From an uncultured Collinsella sp. (GTDB lineage: Bacteria > Actinomycetota > Coriobacteriia > Coriobacteriales > Coriobacteriaceae), in contig CABVAC010000006.1 in the NCBI GenBank assembly GCA_902496275.1, forward strand, positions 20,697-84,696: DNA of 64,000 bases, given 5' to 3'. Of the stretch, positions 49,812 through 57,768 are shown in pieces. The translations under genes were made by a program, and so were the position numbers. Under the pieces are notes generated by a model. It was not told the DNA's origin. It saw only the letters and a program-made list of their open reading frames with translations, and made no database searches. Within the stretch, counting starts at the first letter, position 1. Each line of letters starts with the position of its first letter.

Positions 49812-50747
49812 ATGATTCTGACCGTTACCATGAACCCGTCGATTGATACGCGCTATCAGCTCGACAAGTTAATCATCGACGATGTTAACCGTGTGACGCC
49901 CGAAAAGACCGCTGGCGGCAAGGGCCTCAACGTGAGCCGCGTGCTGCTGCAGCTGGGCGACGACGTGCTCGCGACCGGTCTGCTCGGCGGCCACATGGGT
50001 GCCTATATGGCCGAGCTCATGGATGCCGATGGCGTCAAGAACGACTTTGTGCCCATTGCCGGCGAGACGCGCATCTGCCTGAATATCCTGCACGAGGGTA
50101 ATCAGACCGAGCTTTTGGAGAGCGGCCCGCAGATCGCCCCGGCCGAGCTCGAGGCCTTTACGGCAAAGTTCGCCGAGCTTGCAGCGAAGGCGGACGTTGT
50201 GACGCTTTCGGGCTCGCTGCCGCGCGGCGTCGATGCCGGCTACTATGCCGAGCTCGTCAAGATCGCCGAGGAGGCGGGCGCCAAGGTGCTGCTCGACACT
50301 TCGGGTGCATCGCTGGAGGCCGCGCTGGAGTCCGACGCTAAGCCTGAGCTGGTAAAGCCCAACCTGACCGAGATTAACGGCCTGCTGGGTACGTCCTTTA
50401 CGACCGATGATGTCGATGCCCTGCGCGAGGCGCTTGCCGCCGATGACCGCTTTGCCGGTATTCCCTGGGTTGTCGTTTCGATGGGCGCTGCTGGTTCGGT
50501 GGGCTTCCATGAGGGTCGTGCGTTCCGCGCCAAGACGCCCGCGATTGCGGCTGTAAACGCGACGGGTTCCGGCGACTCGACCATCGCCGGCTTTGCGCAT
50601 GCGATTGCTGCTGGTACCGACGACGTCACGGTGCTCAAGACCGCCAATACCTGCGGCAAGCTCAACGCCATGGATCCCAAGACTGGCCACCTGGTCATGG
50701 ACCGCTGGGACGAGATCTATAACAGTGTTGTCGTGACTGAACTCTAG
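49812..50747 (+). CDS. lacC: Tagatose-6-phosphate kinase, copy 2
   Basis: The 311-residue PfkB-family kinase has the signatures GGKGLNVSRVLLQLG (about 37-51) and NATGSGDSTIAGF with the catalytic Asp (about 248-260). It is highly similar to copy 1 at 19258 but sits in the lac context (lacA-lacB-lacX-lacC), so it is the better candidate for the lactose route; copy 1 would serve the aga route. AGGAG lies eight bases before the start. A second copy of the structured element begins two bases after the stop. Confidence 0.92.
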   Translation: MILTVTMNPSIDTRYQLDKLIIDDVNRVTPEKTAGGKGLNVSRVLLQLGDDVLATGLLGGHMGAYMAELMDADGVKNDFVPIAGETRICLNILHEGNQTELLESGPQIAPAELEAFTAKFAELAAKADVVTLSGSLPRGVDAGYYAELVKIAEEAGAKVLLDTSGASLEAALESDAKPELVKPNLTEINGLLGTSFTTDDVDALREALAADDRFAGIPWVVVSMGAAGSVGFHEGRAFRAKTPAIAAVNATGSGDSTIAGFAHAIAAGTDDVTVLKTANTCGKLNAMDPKTGHLVMDRWDEIYNSVVVTEL

Positions 50748-50748
50748 G

Positions 50749-50896
50749 GTTTCGGCGTTTTACCAAACGCCGAAACGGCTCGACGCTACAAACGCCCCTA
50801 AGCGGCAATCTGACGTTCAATCGTCGGGCATGACCAGAAGGTCAATGCCCTCCTCTTTCACGTCACCTTGCTCGCTTAGGGGCGTTTTCGCTGTCG
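50749..50896 (+). ncRNA. Candidate structured RNA element, copy B (after lacC)
   Basis: The order is the same as in copy A: a 12-bp hairpin with TACC loop (50749-50776), TCGACGCT, then a 14-bp stem (50790-50803 with 50874-50887), TGACGT/ACGTCA, an internal loop TCAATCGTC/TCCTCTTTC, and a terminal GGGCAT...ATGCCC stem extended by GACC/GGTC with AGAA loop. It ends TCGCTGTCG, against TCGCTGACG in copy A. Confidence 0.6.
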
Positions 50897-50929
50897 TTGC
50901 CAAAACATCGACGTTGCCCTGGTCGCAAG

Positions 50930-50985
50930 TAGTCGTTGGGGACGTTCTTGTTTGACTAGTCGTTTAAGAACGTCCCCAACGACTA
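50930..50985. repeat. Long palindrome with GGGGACGTTCTT arms, copy 1
   Basis: Perfect 20-bp arms (50930-50949, 50966-50985) flank a 16-bp loop that itself contains GACTAGTC. The same palindrome in reverse orientation lies at 63829-63886. Confidence 0.9.
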
Positions 50986-50990
50986 GCCAA

Positions 50991-51030
50991 TAAAACGGCG
51001 CCCGTCGGCGATGTTGCCGGCGGGCGCCGT
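50991..51030 (-). terminator. Terminator of the galK-galT operon
   Basis: On the minus strand ACGGCGCCCG pairs with CGGGCGCCGT, followed by TTTATTGG. Confidence 0.85.
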
Positions 51031-51085
51031 TGTCGTGTAGGTGGCTATGTCGTGCAGGCTGCTGTTGAACGTTCGGGCCCGTGCT

Positions 51086-52714
51086 CTACAGCGAGTCGAT
51101 AAAGCGCTGCTGGGCGGCGCGTCCTGCCTCGTCCCACTTAAAGACTCCGGCGTTGTCGAGCACGTGGCCAAACACCACGCCCACCTCCTCGTGCAGGATG
51201 TCGATGGCGTTGTCCGCCGTAAGCTCGTCGGCGCGGCGTGCAAAGACATCCTCGGCCCATGCGGCGTGGCTGCGGCAAAGGTCGTCGCCCTCGAGTGCGG
51301 CGCCAAGGTCGTAGCTTGCGTCGACCTTGGCGGCCAGCAGGTGCTCGCGGACGGCGCCGAGCTCGGGAACCAGGCGTGGCGGCAAAATGGCCAGGCCCAT
51401 GACCTCGATCAGGCCGATGTTCTCCTTCTTAATGTGGTGGTACTCGGCATGCGGGTGGAATACGCCCAGCGGATGCTCGTCAGTCGTGATATTGCAGCGA
51501 AGCGCCAGGTAGGCCTCGTAGATTTCGCCGCCGGCATTGCCGCGGGAGTCGACGCGGCGGATGACGGGCGTCACGGTGTTGTGCGCCACGCCATCGGCTG
51601 TGTGCGCGACGACGCCAACCGACTCATCGGTCCACTCGCGCCAGGCAAGGATAATCTTCTCGGCGGCGTCGAGCAGCTGGGCGCGGTCGTGCGAACGCAG
51701 TCGCAGCACCGAGAGCGGCCACTGCAACACGGTACCGCTGACCTGGTCAAAGCCGGGCACGCTAAACTGCGAGACCTCAGCGGCGTGCATCATGGGGAAC
51801 TCGTGTGCGCCGCCCTGGAAGTGGTCGTGCGACAAGATCGAGCCGCCCACGATGGGCAGGTCGGCGTTGGAGCCAATAAAGTAGTGCGGGAACAGGTCCA
51901 CAAAATCGAGCAGGCAGGTCAGACCCTTGCGGTCGACGTGCATCGGACGATGCTCGGAGCTCATAGCAATGCAGTGCTCGTTAAAGTACGCGTACGGGCT
52001 GTACTGGAAGCCCCAGCGCTCGCCGTCGAGCTGGATAGGGATAACTCGCAGGTTCTGACGGGCGGGATGGGCACCGCCGTCGGCTGCGGCGGAGCGTCCA
52101 GGGTAGCCCTCGTTCTCGATGCACAGCTGACAGGCGGGATACTTCTCGCTCGTGTTTTTGGCGGCACCGGCCGCGGCAATATCGCGCGGGTCCTTCTCAG
52201 GCTTGGACAGGTTGATGGTGATCTCCAGGTTGCCCCAGTTGGTGGGGGTGCTCCATTTGATATTGCGCGCGATGGCGGCGCGGCGCACGTAGCCGGCGTC
52301 GCAGCATAGACCGTAGAACCAGTCGGTTGCGGTGCGGGGCTCGTTGACACCAATGCGGCCGTTGAATTCCTCGTTTACAAACGAAGGCCTCGGCATCAGC
52401 ACGCCCATGATGCGCATGGCGATGCGATCGCGGCCCGATGCCGTGTCCTCGGCGGCGCCGTTGGCAACGGCAGCCTCGGAAAGCGCGGCAAGCGTGCCTT
52501 CAAGGTCAAAGTTGGGGAGTGTATCGGGGTGCAAGAGCGAGAGTTTCTCGACCTGGAGCGCCCAGGCCATGTCGAGCGCCGGGCCCGTAGCACCGATGCA
52601 CTCGAGAATGGTGTTATACGCCCAGATGCGATCGTCCTGGCCGATCATCGATCGGTGGATAGCGTACTCGATCAGGTTCTGCGCGGCCTCGCGCACGTCA
52701 GTCATTACAGCCAT
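51086..52714 (-). CDS. galT: Galactose-1-phosphate uridylyltransferase (type 2)
   Basis: GalT exchanges UMP between UDP-glucose and galactose-1-P in the Leloir pathway. The 542-residue protein is the long Gram-positive type: FNGRIGVNEPRTATDWFYGLC, WGNLEITINLSKPEKDPRDIA, YPACQLCIENEGYPGR, and HDHFQGGAHEFPM with the His pair of the active site; WGFQYSPYAYFNEHCI is also typical. The start overlaps galK by ten bases (ATG 52714; ATG 52705 within TAATG is an alternative), so translation is coupled. It is the second gene of galKT. Confidence 0.94.
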   Translation of the reverse strand: MAVMTDVREAAQNLIEYAIHRSMIGQDDRIWAYNTILECIGATGPALDMAWALQVEKLSLLHPDTLPNFDLEGTLAALSEAAVANGAAEDTASGRDRIAMRIMGVLMPRPSFVNEEFNGRIGVNEPRTATDWFYGLCCDAGYVRRAAIARNIKWSTPTNWGNLEITINLSKPEKDPRDIAAAGAAKNTSEKYPACQLCIENEGYPGRSAAADGGAHPARQNLRVIPIQLDGERWGFQYSPYAYFNEHCIAMSSEHRPMHVDRKGLTCLLDFVDLFPHYFIGSNADLPIVGGSILSHDHFQGGAHEFPMMHAAEVSQFSVPGFDQVSGTVLQWPLSVLRLRSHDRAQLLDAAEKIILAWREWTDESVGVVAHTADGVAHNTVTPVIRRVDSRGNAGGEIYEAYLALRCNITTDEHPLGVFHPHAEYHHIKKENIGLIEVMGLAILPPRLVPELGAVREHLLAAKVDASYDLGAALEGDDLCRSHAAWAEDVFARRADELTADNAIDILHEEVGVVFGHVLDNAGVFKWDEAGRAAQQRFIDSL

Positions 52715-53910
52715 GCCGCGTAAGCCCCCTTGTCAGAAATCGCGTAGTGGCGGGCAGATCCCTCGCCCAGCCAGCCGTTCATCTTGGCAATGAAGGTGTC
52801 GACCAGATCGAGCGGCACGAAGGCCTGGATGGTGCCGCCAAAGCCGCCACCGTGAATACGAACGGCACCGCGACCGTCGAGCACGTGCTCGGCCAGTGCC
52901 AGGGCATACATCGAGGGCTGCTCGGAGCCCAGCTTGGCAACGACATTCTGTAGGTACATGGCAGAGCTGGCGCCGGACTCGCGCGTCAGGACCAGGAACT
53001 GATCGATGTCGCCGGCGTTCAGAGCAGCCCAGCGCTTGTCGACCAGGCCGTTCTCGTACCAGTAGTGAACGGCGCGCAGGCAGGCGCGGTCGCCCAGCTT
53101 GGCGCGCAGCTCGGGGAGCTTGGCGTCAAAGTCGGCAACATCGACCTCGCACAGGCGTGCCTTGCCAAACTCGGCGGCGACGTCTTGCATCTCGCGCGGA
53201 ACGGCAGCGTAATCGTCGGTGGCGGCCACGTGGTCGGCACCGACCTTAACGAGCACGAGCGCATAGCCGTGATCCTCAAAGTTGAGTTCGAGCTTCTGGG
53301 TTTTAGGCTGAGCCTGGTCCTCAAAGTCCATGTAGGCAAGGCCGCCCAGGCACACAGCGGCCTGGTCCATCAGACCGCAGGGCTTGCCATAGTAGTTGTT
53401 CTCGGTGCGCTGGCTCATCTGCGCGAGCGCGACGGGCTCGATGGCGGGTGCGCCCCAGAGGGTTTCCATGGCGCGACCGTACGCGGCCTCGACGGCGGCA
53501 GAGCTGGAAAGACCGCCGCCCGAGGGGACGGAGCAGGTAAAGGCAAAGTCGAAGCCGTGGGGCTCAACGCCAAGGGCTGCAATCTCGTGGGCCATGCCGC
53601 GGACGAGGCTTGCGGACGTGCCCTTCTCGGACTCCTGAACGTCTAGCGTGTCGAGCGCGATTTCAAACGTGGGATAGCCCTCGTCGGCTACGCGAACCTT
53701 GTTGGAATCGGTTGCCACGGCGATGCCGTCGACGGCGACATCGAGCGAACCGGCGATAACGTGGCCACCCTCGTGGTCGGTGTGGTTGCCGCTGATCTCG
53801 GAACGGCCGGGCGCGTGCACGTAGAGCACCTGGCGGTCGCCGATGGGGCCAAACTCCTCCTCGAACAGCTTGGTGAGCGTGGCGAATGTCTTTTCGTCGG
53901 GGGTGGTCAT
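52705..53910 (-). CDS. galK: Galactokinase
   Basis: GalK phosphorylates galactose at C1. The 401-residue GHMP kinase has an early HAPGRSEISGNHTDHEGGHV, a variant of the galactokinase signature (GNHTDH instead of GEHTDY), and the phosphate loop CSVPSGGGLSSSAAVE near residue 140. GLMDQAAVCLGG carries the catalytic Asp, and GGGFGGTIQAFVP is motif 3. The start at 53910 has AAAGGA upstream; the longer open frame to 53997 is in the operator region. It is first in galKT and divergent from LacI-4. Confidence 0.93.
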   Translation of the reverse strand: MTTPDEKTFATLTKLFEEEFGPIGDRQVLYVHAPGRSEISGNHTDHEGGHVIAGSLDVAVDGIAVATDSNKVRVADEGYPTFEIALDTLDVQESEKGTSASLVRGMAHEIAALGVEPHGFDFAFTCSVPSGGGLSSSAAVEAAYGRAMETLWGAPAIEPVALAQMSQRTENNYYGKPCGLMDQAAVCLGGLAYMDFEDQAQPKTQKLELNFEDHGYALVLVKVGADHVAATDDYAAVPREMQDVAAEFGKARLCEVDVADFDAKLPELRAKLGDRACLRAVHYWYENGLVDKRWAALNAGDIDQFLVLTRESGASSAMYLQNVVAKLGSEQPSMYALALAEHVLDGRGAVRIHGGGFGGTIQAFVPLDLVDTFIAKMNGWLGEGSARHYAISDKGAYAAWL

Positions 53911-53950
53911 GGGAGTCCTTTCCTTGGCGCGCACGGGTGGGTTTTGCGTC

Positions 53951-54036
53951 GTTATGAGTACGTTAACAACTTGAAGCGGCATGAACCAAGTGTTCACGAT
54001 ACCGCACGTTACGGGCTATGTTAACGTACTCATAAC
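53951..54036. promoter_or_regulatory. LacI-4 operator pair before galK
   Basis: Perfect 17-bp arms at 53951-53967 and 54020-54036 hold ATGAGTACGTTAAC and its complement, 69 bp apart, a spacing that suits DNA looping. The half-site is ATGAGT. They cover the galK promoter zone. Confidence 0.75.
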
Positions 54037-54063
54037 ACATCGCTTGTCACTTTTTGAGAATCT

Positions 54064-54156
54064 GGTAATCGGTAGAAATACAGCCGTGAACGGTACTGCC
54101 GTATGGACTTATAAAGCAGAAGAGATGCAGATAGAAAAAGTAGAGTACGTTAACAT
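54064..54156 (+). promoter_or_regulatory. LacI-4 promoter, 21-bp repeat and third operator
   Basis: GGTAATCGGT (54064) and CGTGAACGGT (54085) are 21 bp apart. TATAAA (54110-54115) is a likely -10, with the second decamer over the -35 place. A third operator, TAGAGTACGTTAACAT, lies at 54141-54156, downstream of the start point. Confidence 0.55.
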
Positions 54157-54248
54157 GCGTCCGACGATAGCGGGCCTCGGCGCGGGATGTATTTCTGCCC
54201 GGGCCGGCATTCACACTATTCAAATCTCGCAAGGGTGAAGGTGATCCT

Positions 54249-55280
54249 GTGGCAAGGCGCCCGTCCAACGATACAGGTACGCGTCCGGTCTCCATGGCCG
54301 ACGTCGCCCGCGCTGCCGGCGTTTCGCAGCAGACGGTTTCGCGCGTCGCCAACGGCTTGCCCAACGTTAACGAGCAGACGCGCCAGCGCGTGCAGGCCGC
54401 TATGCAAGAGCTCGGCTTTCGTCCGAGTTATGCCGGTCGCTCGCTGCGCGACGGTCGCTACCATTCGGTCGGCCTGTGCGTCAACGATGTCACCAAGTTT
54501 GGCAACCTCTCAATGATCGATGGCATCGCCAGCGCTGCTCGCGAGCATAATTGCGCCATCACGCTGGTCGAGATGTCCAAGACCGAGGAATTCTCGCTTG
54601 CCGAGGCCACGCGTCGTATGGCCGCATTGCCGGTGGACGGCATCATCATCGGTATGAGTCGCATGGCGCCCGATTTTGAGACGTTCGATCCACTGCCGGG
54701 CATTGGCACGGTCATCGTTACCATGTATGCGCACCCGCGGGTGACCACGGTCGATTCCGACCATTACGGCTGCTCGCTGTTGCTTATGGATCACCTGTTT
54801 GAGCTGGGGCACGAGCAGATTCGTTATATTGGCGGCCCGTCGTTCTCGGTCGACGAACAATTTCGCCGCGCCGGTTGGCAGGATGCGCTCGAGCGTAAAC
54901 ACATCGAGCCGGCAGAGCCGCTCGAGGGCGACTGGTCTGCCAACAGCGGCTACGAGGCCGGCAGGTACCTGGCCGAGCACGACCGCACCATGACGGCGAT
55001 CTATGCGGCAAACGATCAGATGGCAAATGGCGCGATTGCCGCGCTGCGCGATAGCGGTCTGCGCGTGCCCGAGGACGTAAGCGTGGTGGGCGTCGACGAT
55101 TCGCTCGATGATTTTGTCGCACACAACGAGCTCACGACCGTGCGATTCGATCTACATCAGCGCGGACGCGAGGTGTTTGAGCATGCGGTTCCCGAGGCGG
55201 GTACGGCGGGCAAAACCGTTGCCATTCGTATTCCCGGCCAACTCATCATTCGACATAGCACGGCGATACCGCGCGCATAG
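54249..55280 (+). CDS. LacI-family regulator 4 (gal repressor)
   Basis: The 343-residue protein has a LacI helix-turn-helix (MADVARAAGVSQQTVSRVANGLPNV) with recognition residues Gln-Gln, hinge AGRSLRDGR, and a sensor domain (SVGLCVNDVTKFGNLS, DGIIIGMSRMAPDFE, AIYAANDQMANGAIAAL, VSVVGVDDSL). It should repress galKT and itself via ATGAGT sites and respond to galactose or a derivative. GTG 54249 follows GAAGG. It is closest in layout to LacI-2. Confidence 0.9.
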   Translation: MARRPSNDTGTRPVSMADVARAAGVSQQTVSRVANGLPNVNEQTRQRVQAAMQELGFRPSYAGRSLRDGRYHSVGLCVNDVTKFGNLSMIDGIASAAREHNCAITLVEMSKTEEFSLAEATRRMAALPVDGIIIGMSRMAPDFETFDPLPGIGTVIVTMYAHPRVTTVDSDHYGCSLLLMDHLFELGHEQIRYIGGPSFSVDEQFRRAGWQDALERKHIEPAEPLEGDWSANSGYEAGRYLAEHDRTMTAIYAANDQMANGAIAALRDSGLRVPEDVSVVGVDDSLDDFVAHNELTTVRFDLHQRGREVFEHAVPEAGTAGKTVAIRIPGQLIIRHSTAIPRA

Positions 55281-55409
55281 TTTGTGCAGGTAAACGGCGG
55301 TATATTCCGCCTCAAAAACAATCGGTAAGGATGCTGACAGATAGCCGTGGCTATGAAGGCGAGTGCTATGATAGACGGGCTCTTTTGTCTATCTAGGAGG
55401 CTTTGCCTG

Positions 55410-56570
55410 ATGGAGATCACCAAGGATATCCGCTACATTGGCGTCGACGATCACGACATTGACCTGTTCGAGGGCCAGTACGACGTGTCCGAGAACGGTA
55501 TGGCATACAACAGCTACGTTATCTTGGGCGACAAGATCGCCGTCGCCGATTCGGTTGACGCTGACTTTGTCGACGAGTGGCTCGGCAACCTCGAGGCCGT
55601 GCTCGATGGTCGTACGCCCGATTACCTGGTCGTCCATCACATGGAGCCCGATCACTCCGCTGGTATCGCCGCCTTTATGGAGCGCTATCCCCAGGCCCAG
55701 ATTGTGGCTAGCATGGGCGCCTTCCGCATGATGGTCAACTACTTTGGCACCGACTACCCCGAGCGCAAGATGGTCGTCAAAGAGGGCGATGTGCTCGACC
55801 TGGGCGGCCACAGCCTGACCTTTATCGGCGCCCCCAACGTTCACTGGCCCGAGGTGATCTTCTCCTACGAGTCCACCGACAAGGTGCTCTTTAGTGCCGA
55901 CGGCTTTGGCAAGTTTGGCGCCAACGACATCGAGGATCCGGAAGGGTGGGCTTGTGAGGCTCGCCGCTACTACTTTGGCATCGTCGGTAAGTTCGGCAAG
56001 TTCGTACAGGCCGTCCTCAAGAAGGCCGCCGATCTGGATATCCAGATCATCTGTCCGCTCCACGGCCCCGTACTGACCGAGAACCTGGGCTATTACCTCG
56101 ACACCTATAACACCTGGTCGAGCTACCAGCCCGAGGACAAGGGCATCACGATTGCCTATGCGAGCGTGTACGGCCATCTGAAGGCTGCCGTCGAGGAGCT
56201 CGCCGCAGCGCTTGAGGCTCGCGGCCAGAAGGTCTCCGTCTTTGACTTGGCTCGCGACGACATGGCCGAGGCCGTTGAGGATGCGTTCCGCTACGACCGT
56301 CTGGTGCTCGCCTCCATCACCTATCAGGGCGAGATCTTCCCGTGCATGAGCACCTTCATCCATACGCTCGCCGAGCACGCCTACCAGAACCGTACGGTAG
56401 CGCTCGTCGAGGCCGGCTCTTGGGCGCCTGCAGCTGCCAAGGTTATGACCAAGGAGCTCGAGGGCATGAAGGACATCACCCTGACGCAGAACAAGGTGAC
56501 CGTGCTGGGCTCGCTCAACGACGCCTCGCGCGCTCAGATCGAGGCCCTTGCCGACGAGCTGTCCAAGTAG
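55410..56570 (+). CDS. FprA-family flavodiiron protein
   Basis: Flavodiiron proteins reduce oxygen or nitric oxide in anaerobes, using electrons from rubredoxin or a similar donor. The 386-residue protein has an N-terminal metallo-beta-lactamase-like diiron domain with HHMEPDHSAG (His77, Glu79, Asp81, His82) and further ligands in PNVHWPE and in the HGP segment (His near 223). The C-terminal third is a flavodoxin domain (IAYASVYGHLKAAVEELAAAL, VLASITYQGEIFPCMSTFI). ATG 55410 follows GGAGG. It is monocistronic with a strong terminator and is unrelated to the sugar genes. Confidence 0.93.
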   Translation: MEITKDIRYIGVDDHDIDLFEGQYDVSENGMAYNSYVILGDKIAVADSVDADFVDEWLGNLEAVLDGRTPDYLVVHHMEPDHSAGIAAFMERYPQAQIVASMGAFRMMVNYFGTDYPERKMVVKEGDVLDLGGHSLTFIGAPNVHWPEVIFSYESTDKVLFSADGFGKFGANDIEDPEGWACEARRYYFGIVGKFGKFVQAVLKKAADLDIQIICPLHGPVLTENLGYYLDTYNTWSSYQPEDKGITIAYASVYGHLKAAVEELAAALEARGQKVSVFDLARDDMAEAVEDAFRYDRLVLASITYQGEIFPCMSTFIHTLAEHAYQNRTVALVEAGSWAPAAAKVMTKELEGMKDITLTQNKVTVLGSLNDASRAQIEALADELSK

Positions 56571-56593
56571 CGACACATTCACTTCTGATGCTC

Positions 56594-56631
56594 AACCACC
56601 ACAAAGGAGACCTTTGTGGTGGTTTTTGTTT
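56594..56631 (+). terminator. Terminator after the flavodiiron gene
   Basis: A perfect 14-bp stem (AACCACCACAAAGG with its complement) around AGA is followed by TTTGTTT. Confidence 0.92.
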
Positions 56632-57433
56632 AAGCGCCGGCGATGAGGAGATTTGGGCGGGCGTTGTCGACGATCTCGGCGATTGAGGTGGCGACGGCAT
56701 GATCGGGGTCATGGTCCATCACGATGGCGTCGACATCGGTCAGCTCGGCAAAGCGGTACATGCCGCGTCCGTTAACCTTGCTGGCGTCCATGAGGGCGAC
56801 GCTTTGATGGGCCGCGGCGATCATAGCCGTTTTAGTCTCGGCCATCTGGGGAAAGTCGGTCGTAAAGCCGCAGCTGGGGACAAAAGCGCCAGGGCACATG
56901 ACGGCAAGATCGGCATGGACCATTTGGAGCGCTTGCATAGTGAGCGGTCCGTACAAATAACGATGGCCTTTGCGCAACGCCCCGCCCAGCATGACGACAT
57001 CGACTGAGGGCATGCTCTCGTCGATGTAATCGGCAATGGTAATGTCGGCCGTGATGACGGTGATGCCGTCGCGCTGATCGAGGAGCCGGACGAACTCGAG
57101 CGCCGTGGTGCCCGAGTCGACGAGCAACGTGTCGCCGTCATTGACGAGCTCGATGGCGCTTTGCGCGATGGCCTGCTTGGCGGCGACGTTGACGTTGATG
57201 CGGCGATCCTGCGTGGAGACGGTCAGGCGTTTGTGGAGCGATACAGCACCGCCATGCGTGCGGCGCAGCTTGCCTGCTTCGGCGAGCGCGTCCAGGTCGG
57301 CGCGGGCGGTGACGGAGGACACGCCAAAGGTCTGGGCGATTTCTGCTACCTGCACCGAGGCATTATGATCGAGCATCTCCATGATGGCGGAACGACGCTC
57401 GTCGGCGAAAGCTCGGGTTGTTGCGTGGGCCAT
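56630..57433 (-). CDS. DeoR-family regulator near the aldolase gene
   Basis: The 267-residue protein has a DeoR helix-turn-helix (AIMEMLDHNASVQVAEIAQTFGVSSVTARADLDALAEAGKLRRTHGGA) and an effector domain (LLVDSGTTALEFVR, ITVITADITIADYI, VVMLGGALRKGHRYLYGPL, ALMDASKVNGRG). Members of this branch (GatR/AgaR/FruR) sense sugar phosphates. It is divergent from the class II aldolase gene and probably controls it. It is only distantly related to LacR at 23427. Confidence 0.88.
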   Translation of the reverse strand: MAHATTRAFADERRSAIMEMLDHNASVQVAEIAQTFGVSSVTARADLDALAEAGKLRRTHGGAVSLHKRLTVSTQDRRINVNVAAKQAIAQSAIELVNDGDTLLVDSGTTALEFVRLLDQRDGITVITADITIADYIDESMPSVDVVMLGGALRKGHRYLYGPLTMQALQMVHADLAVMCPGAFVPSCGFTTDFPQMAETKTAMIAAAHQSVALMDASKVNGRGMYRFAELTDVDAIVMDHDPDHAVATSIAEIVDNARPNLLIAGA

Positions 57434-57768
57434 ATCTGCTCCATCATCGTCTGAAATTTGCAGGAATTGTGTTGACTCTATTTTCGTTCATTTTCTTTTT
57501 GAGTAAGAAAATACCTTTCGATTACTTATCTTTTCTATAAAAGAAAGACGCTGAACGCCCAAAATTCAATATCGAACATGTTCACTCGGCTCAAATTTCT
57601 TCCGTTTGCTTTTCAAAAATGACTGTATTGACCTGCATGGGCTCAATATCTCGCACGTGCAAAGCTGCTGAATTTCATACAATGAGCGCAGCAAAACGCA
57701 AGGTAAAACGCCTTGTGAACAACTACGCCCGATGTCCAGATGCGGGCGAGGGAGAGGAGCAAACGCTC
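57434..57768. promoter_or_regulatory. Divergent control region between the deoR and aldolase genes
   Basis: The AT-rich stretch 57470-57550 holds several TTTCGTT/TTTCGAT and TTTTCTTTT repeats, which resemble direct-repeat sites of DeoR proteins. No coding sequence is credible: an open frame runs upstream of the aldolase start but lacks a ribosome site. I could not place a convincing promoter. Confidence 0.35.
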
